64,000 nucleotides of DNA from assembly GCA_029204225.1 (NCBI GenBank), contig CM055108.1:7685812-7749811 (forward strand), written 5' to 3'. Below, piece by piece: positions 11,111 through 25,067 of this stretch. Each line of letters opens with the position of its first letter. Position 1 is the stretch's first letter. The notes beneath the pieces were generated by a model. The model saw nothing but the letters and a program-made list of their open reading frames with translations, made no database searches and was not told the DNA's origin. Position numbers and translations under genes: made by a program. Source of the stretch: Diphasiastrum complanatum. Lineage: Eukaryota > Streptophyta > Lycopodiopsida > Lycopodiales > Lycopodiaceae.

Positions 11111-12289
11111 TCTTGAAACCTACATCACAACAATAACACAAGCCATAATTCCTCGTTAATTGAAGATATTGCAAAATTCGTTTTATAATCTTCCAATGTG
11201 TCAAGTCTAGATTAGTGCAAAATTGGCTCATCCTGAACACTGCATAAGCAATGTCAGGGTGTGTGTTGTCTGCAAGGTACATCAGCGAACCTATCAGCTT
11301 CCTGTAAGGTGTGAGCTGCATTTGTTCTTTCTCTTCTTTAGTCCTCGGACAATCATCATTTGTCAGCACCATTCCTGCGAGCATTGGAGTATTCGTTCCT
11401 TTGCAATTTTGCATCCCAAGTTCCTCTAGGATTTTCTGGGTGTATCTGGACTGGTGAAGATATAGCTTACCTCCTTCATAGTCCCTTTTAATCCGCAAGC
11501 CGAGGTAACACATGGCTTCTCCCATATCCACAATCTCAAAATGTTTCGAGATGTCTGTCTTCACTTCAGCGATCAACTGCTCACTCTTGCAAAGTATCAG
11601 AGTGTCATCCACATATACAGTCACAATAATGATCTGCCCATCTGTAACTCTGACATACACATTGGAATCAGCCATCAGTGGCTTGAATCCTAATGATTTC
11701 AGGGCTTGATCCTTCTTTTTGTACCATTGTCAAGCTGACTGTTTAAGATCGTAGATAGTTCTATGCATTCTGCATGCATAATCAGGAAGTGAATTCGAGA
11801 CATATCCTGGGGATTGATCCATGTAGACCTCCTCGTCTAACTCACTATGCAAGAAGGTTGTCTTCTTGTCCACAATGTGGATCCTAAGGTCATAAGCAGC
11901 TGCATATACAAATAACAAACGTAGGGACGTATGTTTGATGAAGGAGAGAAGGTTTCAGAGTAGTCAATACCATATCTCTGAGAAAATTCCTTCGCTACCA
12001 ATCTTGCCTTGTATTTCGAGACATTCCCATCCGGTCCATACTTGAGCTTGAAAATCCATTTGCATTTGACAGTCTTGCGCTTATGTGGTAACGGCTACAA
12101 CATCCATACCTGGTTCTTCCTCATGGATTCCATCTCTTCGTTCATAGCTTGGATCCATTTGTCCTTCTTTGAACATTCAATTGCTTCCTCAAAATTCTGT
12201 GGTTCGCCATTGAATCCACAGAACTCTTTTGATGTAGAAGCAGAGCTGCCTGGCACGTATCTTGTTGGCGCTCTTCGTGGTCTTGTCAA
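11085..12289 (-). pseudogene. Copia III reverse transcriptase
   Basis: Motifs in order on the minus strand are KDKWIQAMNEEMESM (12289-12095 frame), a degraded KARLVAKEF..YGIDYSETFSP block near 11950-12010, LDEEVYMDQSPGYV and RTIYDLKQSA (11918-11730), then VYVDDTLIL, the catalytic YVDD, with YRKLIGSLMYLA and LTHWKIIKRILQYL (11675-11085). The 196-codon C-terminal frame is intact. Frameshifts and a TGA near 11728 separate the pieces. Confidence 0.88.
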
Positions 12290-12435
12290 CTTTCTAGGAG
12301 ATCCTCCTGGGACAGCAATGCCTTTGTCTTTGTCTGCTCTGCTCAGTCTGGAACCATCCTGTTTTACAAGAACTGTAGCAATAGGCTACCTCTCGAATCT
12401 TTCGTCTCTGATTCGTCACTCAAATGGGAAGCGAT

Positions 12436-13386
12436 TCAAAAATCTTCGTTTTTGTGTTTGTCTTTTGCTCCCTCTCTCACTGGCAGCAAATCATAGTACT
12501 GTCTCTCCAAAACCTCATAACTGACAGGATCATCGTTGGTCATCGTCCTGCTCTCATCAAAACTGACATCTCTCACTATTTTCACAGTGTTTGTCTCTGG
12601 CATGTAGACTCTATAGTATGACGAATTATTGTCATAACCTACCAAAAATCCATGTTCAACCTTCTCATCAGGCTTCTTTCGAAGCTTATTAGGAATATGT
12701 GCATAAGCTGCACAACCAAAGATTCTGATGTGAGATAGGTTGGGCTTTCTACCCCACCATAACTCATGTGGTGTCGTGTGAGGGACACCAAACTTTCCTG
12801 TCTTGTTCTGGATTTATGCAGCTACAGCTACTGCTTCAGCCCACAGTACCCTTGGAGCCTTCGAGTAGGCCATCATGCATCTGACAACTTCCATCAAGGT
12901 CCTATTCTTCCTCTCTGCAACACCGTTGTACTGCGGTGTGTAGGCTGTAGTCCTTCTGTGAATGATGCCACGATCATTGCAGAAGTCAGTGAAGTGATTC
13001 GAGATGTATTTGCCACTTCGATCTGTCCTGATTTGCTTCACTTTGTTGCCTGTGAATCTCTTTGTCCGATTCACATACTCTGTGAATTTATCAAGTGCTT
13101 CAAATTTATTCTGAATAAAGTATGCTCTAGCAAATTTACTATAATAATCATTGAAGGTTATGTAATATTTTGAGCCTCCTACTAAGATCACATTGAAAGG
13201 CCCACAAATGTCAGAATGCACTAACTCTAGAATTTTGGTTGTTCTGTAGGAGTCTTTAACAAATGGAGTGTGTGACATCTTACCCTTCAAACATGCATCA
13301 CAGGTGGTTGAACTGGTTGCATTTGAGATGTTGACCCTTGATATTGCTCCATGATGGCTTGCTTGGTAAAGTGCCATTGAGTTCAT
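12436..13386 (-). pseudogene. Copia III integrase
   Basis: The frame at 13386-12814 carries the end of the pre-integrase zinc domain (CDACLKGKMSH) and the catalytic core. The three acidic residues are visible in HSDICGPF, IRTDRSGKY and GVAERKNRTLME, giving an intact D,D,E triad. One stop near 12812 separates it from the C-terminal part (WWGRKPNLSHIRIFGC, then VSFDESRTM). Apart from the stop this is the best-preserved copia integrase in the window. Confidence 0.9.
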
Positions 13387-13434
13387 GTGGCATAGCCTCC
13401 TGTGCCATAGAGTGTATGGCGAATCATCATGAGT

Positions 13435-14335
13435 TTAATGCACATGATCTACAGGCAGGTGTACCTTTAGGTAATATAGATTACCTTTCCTTCTGTCTTG
13501 AGTGATCAGGGTACTCGTACTGGCATCAATAACGTTGCATGTTTCATCAAAAAATGTCACACGCATCCCTACATCAGCTATCCTTGCCACAAAAAGCAAG
13601 TCATGCTGCAGTGTTGGCACGAACATAACGTCTTCGAGCCATCTGTCTCTGCCATTCATGTTGAGCCATACTGAACCAATATCGTTCACTTGATGTTTGG
13701 ATCCATTGTTCCTCGGGTTCAGGCCACAATCCAAGGCTGCATGACCCTTCTTGTGGCAGTGGATACACTCAATTTTTGGATTGAGCCAGCATGTGTCAAC
13801 TATGTGCCCATCTCTTCTGCATCTCACGCAAGTCTTCTTTTCTCCACCTTGCTGTTTCGACCTCCCTTTGCTCTTCCAGTTGCCTTTGCTGGTCTCTTCT
13901 GCTTGCTGATCACGATCCTGCCTTTGATTTGACTCCCTCTTAGGCTTAAATTGTTTCTTGGATTTTTCTTTGTTGTCGTAGAGGGCTTGGTCAGAACCAT
14001 CCTTGTGATCAAGGTGTTCCCTGGCCTCAACTTCCTCTCGAATCTCGACAATTGCCTTTTCGAGGGTCATTGTAGGATCTTTTGCGAGCAGGGTTCTGGT
14101 TGTCTAGAAAGATCTGGGTAAGGCTCTCAACAGGTAAGTGAGCTGCTTCTCAGCTGACATTGCATTCTCTTATGTAGTGATAGAAATAGATCCTTCATAT
14201 TCCTTACAAAAGAAGTGAGGTCTTTCCCATCCCACTGTAGATTTGTCAATTGATCTTCCAGCATCATTATTTGACTTTTTGATTTTGTTTGAAATCTCGT
14301 GAGCTGTGCATCCCACATCTCCTTAGCTTATGGAC
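13435..14335 (-). pseudogene. Copia III gag with two zinc knuckles and a crippled protease
   Basis: The 211-codon frame (14070-13435) contains two canonical CX2CX4HX4C knuckles: CVRCRRDGHIVDTC and CIHCHKKGHAALDC. The earlier part of Gag (14318-14127) is in another frame. The protease follows directly as GSVWLNMNGRDRW..LEDVMFVPTLQHDLL, which corresponds to the middle of a copia protease. The D-S-G active-site block is missing, apparently by in-frame deletion. The frame closes just before the integrase region. Confidence 0.88.
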
Positions 14336-14892
14336 CATTGCTCCTCTATAGGTAGTGAATTAGTTTGATTGCTCACAACATTTTGTTCTTTAAAGAGAAA
14401 AGAGGAGAGGGGAGAGAGGAGAGAAGAAGCAAAAGAGGGTTGGAGTCCGTTGCCACTCCACCCTCAAATTTATGATTTTTTCAAGCAGTATTGAGGCACC
14501 ATATTGGTCTTCATGCTAGTGATCGTAGCGCTCACTTTTTGAGTGAGACACTATGTGTCCTAGCTGAGTTCTTAGTGGTCCATCAAATCTACTGGGCTAG
14601 GTCCATATAAAGTATTTAAAATCTATAAAAATAATATCATACGACCAGCCATTGTTGATGAAACCTTGTTTCCTATCCTAAGGCACTACTATTACCTTTC
14701 CCCACCCACTTACATCACTCTAACTTCAATTGTTTCTTTTATTTTGTCCTTTTTCTTTCTTTGAATAATGCTAGTGTACTATTTTTGTATAGATTCCAAT
14801 TCATTTATGTTTTGGAGGGAAATATTATAAGTACTCTATAGTAGATTTTCATTTATTCCTTGCCATGAATCAGAACTAAAGATTGATATTTT
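14336..14892. other. No gene; short GA-rich stretch
   Basis: AT-rich sequence between copia III and the gypsy A inverted pair. 14394-14440 is GA-rich. No repeat partner or coding motif was recognised. Confidence 0.5.
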
Positions 14893-15483
14893 GGGCTCTG
14901 ATGACGATTTTTGTCTCCTTTTGACCAAAATCTGACAGATTTGACCAATTTTTGTTGTTTTTTCTGATATCTCAGATCCAAATGGATCTTAAGATTGGTG
15001 ATCTGAATAACTTTCCCCATTCCACAATCAGATTAGATTTCAAACAAGCAAGTCCACTCAAATTAAACAAATACTCCCAAACTAACTCTAAATACAGATT
15101 TAATACTGTTCATGCCACGACAAGATGCCTAATGCAAGCTAACCATCCAACAAACATGCTACAAAATATTGGCGTAGCTCCCCAGCAACGGCGCCAAAAT
15201 TGTAGTGGGTTTCTTTCCTTGCCTATCCTCAACCCAAGATATAATCAATCTAGCATCGAGGAGATGAAGTTAGTTGTCACGCGTAGATTTGTTCCCATGA
15301 GAGCGATAGTATAGTTTAGATTTCAGCATGAATGGAAAATCCAAACCTAACTCTAACATCCATTAATCCTAAGCATTAACACTACATCCATTAATACTAG
15401 ATCCACAATGAAGATAGCTTACTCTTTCTCTCTCTCCCTATCTCTCTCATAAAAAGTATAAAAACATGATATCCAAATAACGA
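14893..15483 (-). mobile_element. Inverted partial copy of gypsy A 5' end
   Basis: The reverse complement of this segment repeats 15942-16636: the U5 end of an LTR, the tRNA-Asp-type primer site and the start of the leader. It therefore points left while the longer copy points right. Nothing beyond the leader remains at its left end, and only the U5 part of its LTR survives. It is a truncated fragment. Confidence 0.85.
15179..15196 (-). other. Primer-binding site of inverted gypsy A copy
   Basis: The minus strand reads TGGCGCCGTTGCTGGGGA, one mismatch from the tRNA-Asp complement used by Tat/Athila-type gypsy elements. Confidence 0.85.
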
Positions 15484-16328
<845 letters not shown>

Positions 16329-16332
16329 ATTC

Positions 16333-16350
16333 TGGCGCCGTTGCTGGGGA
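16333..16350 (+). other. Gypsy A primer-binding site (tRNA-Asp type)
   Basis: TGGCGCCGTTGCTGGGGA matches the complement of the 3' end of tRNA-Asp with one change (T for C). This site is typical of Tat/Athila/Ogre gypsy lineages. Confidence 0.9.
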
Positions 16351-17575
16351 GCTACGCCAATATTTTGTAGCATGTTTGTTGGATGGTTAGCTTGCATTAG
16401 GCATCTTGTCGTGGCATGAATAGCATTAGATCTACATTTTAGGGTTAGTCTGGGATTGATTTTGCTTGATTTGAGTGGATTTGCTTATTTGAAGTCTGAT
16501 CTGATTGTTAAACAGGGAAAGCTATTCAGATCACCAATCTTAAGATCCATTTCGATCTGAGATATTAGAAAAAATAACAAAAATCAGTCAAATCTACCAG
16601 ATTTGGTCAAAAAGAGACAAAAAACATTATCAGAGCTTAGAACTTTTTATCCTCTTTCAGGAAACCTTCGTCGAGTTGCAGACACCTTCAGTTTTGTTTA
16701 TAGAACCTTCAGTTTGAAGGGCGAAGATTAATTCCTAGCAGATTTTCAGAAACATCAGAAAAACCGTCAAAAAAACCAAAAAATAACTAAAATCATAAAA
16801 AAAACACAGAAAAATAACCCTTGCCTGATTCACTGTGCTAAAGTGTGATTCAGATCTATCTACTGCCAGGTTGGCGAAGAATAATACCAAAAATAGAAAG
16901 GATCTCAGAGGATCAGTTGTCATATTGCCATATTTTTGTCAAAAAAATCGCTGTTTTGCAAAATTACCAGTATTATTCTTGATCCTTTGCCAGAACCTTC
17001 GCCGAGTTTCCAAAACATTCTATTTATAATAAAATACTATTTTTGAGTTCAACGAAGGTTCTTTTTTATCAAATCACAAAAAATCTTGATTTTTACCCTC
17101 GCCAAAGTATAGAAACGATATTTTCTTGTGTTAGAAACCTTCGTCCGATTTTTCATAGTTTTCTCTGTGTCAGATCTTTCATCTGAAAGGTTGGCGAAGG
17201 CTATTTCCCAAGAAATTGTCAGAAAAGTTGATCAGAGAGTTTTTTTTTTTTTCAAAAATAGCATTGTTGGACCTTCGTCGAGCCAACCTTCGCCTAGGGG
17301 ACCTTCGCCAATCCTATTTTTAGTTTCTAATTTTCCAAATCAAGTCTCTGTCAAAATTTGGGTCAAAATTGATATATTCTGATTTGGATTCTGAGAAATT
17401 TATCATTTTTGAGAGGTATCGGTTGATCAAATTTCGAAGTTTTTTTCATGATATAGATTCAGATTCTTAAAAAGAGAAATAAATCAAGCAGATCTGATCT
17501 GTAATAGTTTTGATTGAAAAATCTAGATCCAATCTCATTGTCTGCTTGATTTGAATATGAGAAGATGGCTGCCCC
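16351..17575 (+). repeat. Gypsy A leader with repeated CCTTCG / CGAAGG motifs
   Basis: The 1.2-kb leader between primer site and gag carries ACCTTCG(T/C)CGAG-type motifs near 16664, 16987, 17137, 17269, 17285 and 17301. The inverse GGTTGGCGAAGG type occurs near 16869, 17050 and 17190. Motifs in both orientations could pair in RNA. The rest is AT-rich with no open frame. Confidence 0.6.
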
Positions 17576-18410
17576 TTGAGCGCTCCACAAGAAGTCAATC
17601 CAATCATTGTTAGAAGAGCACCCCGATTGGATCTACCCAAATATAATGGATTAACAGATCTAGTTAGATTTCTTCAGATCTATGCTGAATCCTATGAAGT
17701 CTATGGCGAGATTTATCCTCAAAATAAACTTAAGCTATTTCCTATGGCCTTAACAGACGCAACACAAGATTGGTACTATAATCAAGACGAAACTGAGCGT
17801 ACATATTGGGAGGTTGTTAAACGAGCCCTTATCACATGGTCCAAACCGCGAAAGTTTATGGAAGACCCTTTCCTACTTTTAAGTTAAGTTAAAATGGGAA
17901 AGAGAGAAATCATTCGAGATTACATTGAACGGGTGAAACGTCTCAGATCTGAATGCGAACCTGAGCTGATTATTGAGAATGCCACGGTTATGTGGTTTTT
18001 GTCAAGTCTACGTAAACGGATCAGACGTGAGCTAAAATGCCATAAATGCTATGGACAATGAAATTCGGGAGGAGGATGAAGATTCAAATGATGAGCCAAA
18101 TATCAGTATGTTGTCTTATACAGCAGAGCAGACTACTACGACATCCACCATTATTGCATCAACGAATGCCAATACTACTGCAAAAAAGATGCTCAATGAG
18201 TTCGAGAAACTTGGGTAGAACCAACAAAAACAGATGGAAAAGTTGTAGTTGCAATTTGATGAGAAGATCAAAGCATTGGAAAATCTCCACGGGGAAGCAA
18301 ACAAGGAATCTGAAAAGTTTGCAAAGACTTTGCCTACTAGGGAAAATGTCTGGTGTTCTATTTGTACAGGGAATCACACAGTAAACAAGTGTCCTCAATT
18401 GAAAAAATGA
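17576..18410 (+). pseudogene. Gypsy A gag
   Basis: The first 104 codons (MSAPQEVNPIIVRRAPRLDL..) contain the retrotransposon Gag motif region (KLKLFPMALTDATQDWYYNQ, then TYWEVVKRALITW). After a TAA near 17886 Gag continues in shifted frames with IRDYIERVKRL and WFLSSLRKRIR. It ends with a knuckle-like WCSICTGNHTVNKCPQLKK near 18350-18407. The knuckle is CX2CX3HX4C, one residue short of canonical. No protease or pol follows. Confidence 0.85.
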
Positions 18411-18591
18411 ATGGAACTCAGTGTTTGTATCAGTCATTACATGGTTAGTATAAAATTTTCAAAATGCTTTCAAATTTTCATATACATTTAGATCTAAACA
18501 TAAGACTAACATTATGATTTTGACATATGCAGCACATACTAAGAGATCATACAACATTTTTTGCAAATACATATGGAAGCTTGAGTGTATG

Positions 18592-19879
<1,288 letters not shown>

Positions 19880-19880
<1 letters not shown>

Positions 19881-20423
19881 AATGGCCCAAATCCTTGAAG
19901 CCTTCACACGTGTGAAAGTACGGCCTCCCACAGTCTGAGTACTATACACCATACCTACATTCAATCCTATAATCATTAGAAATCACAAGAACTCAAACAA
20001 TTATAAACATAGGGAGCAATTGCACCATTATGAGAGAAAAATCATGAAATTGCTTGATTGATTTTGGTGAGATATCATCACCTATATATACATGATCCAT
20101 CATGATTTTGGGTAGGTATGAGTAGCCCTAAACCTATCCCTAATGCTAATTTTGGTGGATCTTTCATCCCTACCAAGTTAGGGTTGGAATCTTGGAGATT
20201 CCTCAACAATGCAAAAACTACCAAAAATAGCTCCTACTTTTTCTCTTTTGTATCTAAGCATGATTTGGACTCATTACAAAGGTTCTATCACTTAGGTCTA
20301 CTTAAGAACATCCTTAGGAATGGAATCCTATGCTATTTGGCACGTGTGACAAGCCACATCATGACCATCTAACTATTTATATATGACCAAAACTAGTCAA
20401 GCTAGAATTGTGAATTTTTAACA
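19880..20423 (-). mobile_element. Copia IV 3' LTR (left limit uncertain)
   Basis: On the minus strand the LTR begins TGTTAAAAATTCAC at 20423, right after the polypurine tract (GTGAGGAGGAG, about 20424-20434). A TATATATAGG box lies near 20085-20095, and the palindrome TTCACACGTGTGAA at 19903-19916 falls downstream of it. The far end could not be fixed because no second LTR is present. Confidence 0.6.
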
Positions 20424-21713
20424 CTCCTCCTCACTATCTAGCTTGGTTCAATCATTGCTTTACTAATCACTCCAAGTGATGATCTAACCTTCATAAAAGG
20501 TGTCTTTTGAAGTTGTTTAGTAAGTAGATCAGCTACACATTTATTGCTTGGAATATGCTCCAAAGAAATCTCCTTGGCTTGCACCATTTCTCTCACAAAG
20601 TGATGGCATATCTCAATGTGCTTAGATCTTGCATGGAAGATTGGGTTAGATGCAAGGTGTTGGTCTGATATATTGTCATTGTAGATGATTGGTGCCTCCT
20701 ATGAATGCATGATCTTTAGCTCCACCAATAATCTCTTGATCCAAAGTACCTCCTTTGTAGTGGTTGTCAAAGCTTTGTACTCGGCCTCGGTTGAAGATAG
20801 AGATATAGTTTCTTGCTTTTTGGAAAGCCATGAAACCACACCTTCTCCTATGAAAGTTGAATAGGCACTTTTTGATTTCCTATCCCTCTTGTCCCCTACA
20901 AAATCTGAATCACTAAATGCATGAAGATTAATCACATCTCCTCTATATAGAATCCCAAAATCCAATGTACCTGAGATGTATCTTAGAATCCTCTTAGTCT
21001 TTTTCCAATGGATATTCAATGGCTTTTGCATGGGTTGGCTTATCGTGATCCACATTAAGGAGCCTATAAGTTGCCTAAACAAAGTGATGTCCATGAAGGA
21101 TCTTTCATCATCTTCATTTGGCACTTTTACATCTTGCTCCATTGGTGTGTCAACACTTTTGCATACTTCCATCTTAAACTTCTTCAAAAGACTTTGAGCA
21201 TAGTTTACTTGACTTATAAACATAAAATCAGATCCTCTAAAAACTCTATGCCTAATATGAAGTGAAGACACCCTAGATCTACCATCTTGAACTCTAAGGA
21301 TAGATCTATTTTGACTTTTCAATACCATCAGCACTATTTCCACTAATGATGATGTCATCTACATAAATGAGTAAAAGTACAATACCAACATCATCAAACT
21401 TAATATAAAGAGTGGGATCATATTCACTTTGAACAAAAGAAAGTGAAATAAAATAGCAATGTAATCTTGAATTCCAAGATCTCGAGGCTTGCTTCAAGCC
21501 ATAGATGCTTCTTTTGAGATGACATACTTTGTTCTTCATTTCATGCTTGATGAACCCTTGTGGCTGCTCCATATAGATATCCTCTTCCAAAAAACCATTC
21601 AAGAAAGCATTAGAGACATCCATTTGACATAGGATCCATCCAAAATGTAGCAAGCAAAAACTGCTATCTTGGTAATGTGAATTGAATTCAACTTTACCTC
21701 TAGTTTCAGACAC
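20424..21713 (-). pseudogene. Copia IV reverse transcriptase and RNase H
   Basis: The minus strand encodes MDVSNAFLNGFLEEDIYMEQPQG, SIYGLKQASRSW and LLIYVDDIIISGNS (21713-21306, catalytic YVDD). After a frameshift come YAQSLLKKFKMEVCKSVDTPM, FRQLIGSLMWI, HWKKTKRILRYISGT, WLSKKQETISLSSTEAEY and LWIKRLLVEL (21358-20699). RNase H then continues to DLLTKQL and the polypurine tract. A short deletion removes the canonical block between SLMW and the MQKP segment. The part of pol before the FLNG motif is missing. It is a 5'-truncated element. Confidence 0.9.
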
Positions 21714-22049
21714 CTAAACACTTGCAAATAAAGTCACACAACACCAATCTCCAATGGAATTGACTCACTTTGAGTTCTAGAATCAATGCTAGATGCTAAG
21801 ATCCAATCTACACAAGATTTAGATCAAAAACTTAAAATTAAACTTTATAGATAATTGCCTCTCATCCCTCACGATAACTACTTACTAACTTTTGTAGTGA
21901 ACCTCTGTTGTTCTTGAGTTAGCTTGCATTGTAGAGAACTAGCTGGTTACATACCTTGCAAAAAATGAGTAGTGGGTTCAAGAATGAACGAAGCATTATT
22001 CTGACAAGGTCGGAGCAATGTAATGAGGCTACAGAATGAGATATAATTA
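21714..22049. other. No gene seen
   Basis: Spacer between copia IV and the non-LTR element. No coding or repeat signal was recognised. Confidence 0.4.
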
Positions 22050-22799
22050 GCTTCGTATTGTGAGATCAAAAAGATCTATACACACTATTAAAGAGAGCAC
22101 ATTTGTCAGAAATAAACTTAAAAATGTCCATCCTACCATCGCTGGTTGGAGGAGGATGTTGATGTGAAAAAGCATTTGAAAAGATAGCATAAGTTTATGG
22201 TCCATCGTTGGGGACAAACAGTCACGGATGATCTTAGAGTGTAAGTACATAAAAAGCAGATGGGTATGTGCAAAACGATGAATATGTGTAAGACCAATCA
22301 TGCATAAAGTATCCATCGCTGGATAGAACACAAGCATATACATTATCAACCATAAATTATGCAATAGGTAGCGATCTATCCGCTGGACAGTGCCCAACCT
22401 ATATTCAAAAAGTGTGTACAAAGTGTGCATAAATGAGGCAGCCTGCCATCGTTGTCTTCCAAGTAGTATAGAGCAAGTTCTTGATCAGAAAAATGGTTAC
22501 TATATCATTGTTATCACCTGCAATATCAGAGGATTATCACATAAATGAAACTATCCATCACTGCCTATTGAGGCCGAATGGATGGTTTCAATCATCAACA
22601 AGTATCATTGTTGTCTATCGTTGGACCTCAATGTATTCTTAACCTATCACATCTTCTTTGCAACTTGGAGTGACGAATAACATCAAGAAGCAGAAGGTAA
22701 TCAGAGTATCCTTAGCAAGAGAATTTACTATCGAAGACAATAGATATCTTTAAAAAGCTAATTTTATTTCCTTCAGTCACTTTTCTTTCTATTCTAGAA

Positions 22800-23993
22800 A
22801 GTCCAGGAATTAGATCCAAAACAAGTTTTTAGGTTCCTTACCTATGTTTTGTCCATAAAAAGTTCGATATTAGGGTTATTGAAGAAGTAAATGTCATCTA
22901 TATATTTAAAAGAATGTCAAAAGTCATTCATGAAAGAGGTCAGGCCTAGTTTAGCAAGTCTCTTAATAAATTGTGCTTCAAAAAAAGAAAGATACCAATT
23001 GCACCACGTGGGTGAGCAGGAAAAACCCATAGGGATACCTCGTACTTGTCTCTAGCTTTTGTTTCCTAGTCTAACAATATAATTATCAATTATAAAGTCG
23101 TTCCATTGATAGAGTAGGTTTATATTCAGAGAGTGCCATTCTTGTGATTGTTTTGTATTCCATGACCAATTGAAAATTTTGCGTGAGTGATTCCATTTAA
23201 AGTATATAAGTTCATGTCTAGAATATTTAAAGGCGTATTTTATTGTCTTATTTATAACAGTTTTTAAACCCTATGGGCCACATAGGGGTATATTCTCGTA
23301 ACATTTTGAGATATATGCGACCCACATATTGGTAATCAGAGAAGGTAGGTTTAGATAGAAATCCATCGATGACTCACATTGCCAATGTGAAATCGTATCA
23401 GCTCTAAGGATACTCTTGTATGTATTCACCTTAAGGCCTGCACCTTCCGTGAACAACATACCAAGAGCTCCCTGTGAGGAACGGTGACAACATACCAAGA
23501 GCTCCTGTGAGAAATTTAGCAAGTTTGGTAAAGCAGCAATTGTGAGCATTGGCAATACATCTGAAAGAGTCTTTGTGGGCTTTAAAAGTGCAGAGAAGGT
23601 AAGGTAGAGCATTATTGCCTAGGAAAATTTCCGGTAGAGCGTATGTAGAAATGTTCGTTATATATGACAAGGAATTCTCCACATGATTAAATTGATCGTT
23701 AGGAAAAGGACTAAAATCCAGACTGTTAAGTCATTTTAAGGCCAAATTTTGTACAAAGAATTTACACATGAAACAGGGATTATGTTGTGTTTTATCAGTT
23801 CCATTTTAAACGTATAAGAGTTTGTAAGCCAAAGTAGCTCGTCCTTTGCAATCTTATTTTTGGAAAGAGATTCAGTATTTCCATGAAGCCATTTACCCTT
23901 TCTAATATGACTTAAAGCGATTCTTTTACAGAACATAGCATGTTTCTTTTTCGTATTACTATCTAAAGAATCATAAGAAGATAGGAAGTCCAT
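22800..23993 (-). pseudogene. Reverse transcriptase of GIPMG type
   Basis: In minus-strand order: KKHAMFCKRIALSHIRKGKW (23993-23736); LPYLLCTFKAHKDSFRCIAN near 23600-23540, equivalent to the fingers motif (K-A-H-K, S-F-R); EWHSLNINLLYQWNDFII near 23130-23090; RQVRGIPMGFSCSPTWCN with RGIPMG at 23025-23042; EAQFIKRLAKLG; FKYIDDIYFF with catalytic YIDD at 22893-22904; and, one frame over, EPKNLFWI..LDF. Stops follow NKS and NDF, and a frameshift lies just after MDKT. The primer-grip area is degraded. GIPMG with SP and YIDD fits Penelope-like/telomerase-type enzymes and not the gypsy LPFG or L1 RQGDPLSP forms. Confidence 0.75.
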
Positions 23994-24841
23994 AAGTTTA
24001 AACCATCCATCATAGAGCTCTAAAGCGACTTCGTTTACATTAGCTTGTCTTAGAGTTATATGATTAAGGCCTTTTTCTAACGATTTTCATAAGAGAGAAC
24101 TCTTAATAATCTTACAGTCTGTGCAAACGACATGACCAAATTTTTCAGAGATAAAGTTCTTGAAACGGTTAAAAGAGTAACATTGACAAGGATGAATGTT
24201 ATCTATATCAAAATGGCAAAACACATCATAAGGAAAATATCATTCACATTTGACAATTGGTAGATAAGTCCAGCTGAAAGTAATATCATAAAAGAGTTCG
24301 TCAACAATACCAAAAATTCTATGTAAAACGTGAGCATAAAAAAGCTTCACATGGATAAACTCAAATACTCAATTTTGGTAACATAAATGTAGAAAAAGTC
24401 TCCCCAAGTGGCTACTGGTGGAAAACTGGAGATGTCTGGTTGCTGAAATGTTGATTTGTCTTCTAACATTGTCTTCTTCATCTTGCACATTGATTAGGAT
24501 CTGTAAAAAATTTAGCTTTCTGATTGGTAAGTCCTCTTTGTTGCCACTGCTCTGTCCTTCCTTTGCTTTATAATTTGAAAGATGCTTTTTCTTCCTCGTT
24601 CCTGAATCGAAAATGACTTAGTTTGGATTGTTCAAATTAAAATAGCCCGTCCTTTTGTTTGAGTTTTGGAAGTACTTGTCTTGGAGGGTAGAAAAACTGG
24701 GATGTTTTAAGAGGCGTTCTATCTCCCAGATATTCTCGGCATCTCCTAAAGGTTCAAGTAATTTGGCGGAGGAGTCCTTAGCAAGTTCAATAGAGGCATC
24801 AATCATGTATTGGCGGATAAAGAGAAAAGTAATATGAGATT
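23994..24841 (-). pseudogene. Middle region of the GIPMG-type element
   Basis: Short open pieces include MIDASIELAKDSSAKLLEPLG and IERLLKHPSF (about 24810-24690), conserved with the second copy at 38.3 kb. A cysteine-containing block CQCYSFNRFKNFISEKFGHV with VCTDCKII (24089-24192) ends just before a KGLNHITLR segment near 24050. Blocks of this kind precede the reverse transcriptase in some Penelope-like elements, but this is from general recollection of the family. Frameshifts and stops are frequent. Confidence 0.55.
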
Positions 24842-24846
24842 TTACC
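24842..24846. repeat. Target-site duplication TTACC, left
   Basis: TTACC here and at 27759-27763 flank gypsy B exactly. Removing the insertion and one TTACC restores an alignable match to 38360-38400 in the second copy of the host element. Confidence 0.88.
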
Positions 24847-25067
24847 TTTAACAAGTAAAAGAGAAAAAGTCCTCCAAATCCAAGGTAGAGCCTCCAAATG
24901 TCCTTCAAGCAACCTGCAAGCCCCAAAATAATTCTCCAACTCCAAACTAAGATGCCTCCACCTGCAAGTAAGGATCTGCAAGCCTCCAAGGATCTCTCCT
25001 CCACCTGTGTCCCTACTCTTAAACACAAAGGAAGATAACAAGCTGGTCTCAAGTATTCACCACCCAA
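24847..25067 (-). mobile_element. Gypsy B truncated 3' LTR
   Basis: 221 bp matching 26967-27187 nearly base for base. It lacks U3 entirely and begins where gag breaks off. Confidence 0.9.

Larger units (their letters stand above)
10118..14335 (-). mobile_element. Copia III: minus-strand relative of copia II
   Basis: Read on the minus strand the order is gag, pre-integrase zinc domain, integrase, reverse transcriptase, RNase H and partial 3' LTR, as in Ty1/copia. The Gag is close to that of copia II, so both belong to one family. The 5' LTR, primer site and first part of gag are missing; matching sequence stops near 14335. Frameshifts, stops and loss of the protease active site show it is dead. 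Confidence 0.9.

Noticed and set aside
22047-22430. 127-codon minus-strand frame as a gene
   Set aside because: No recognisable domain, hydrophobic low-information composition, and it lies in the presumed non-coding 3' region of the GIPMG element.
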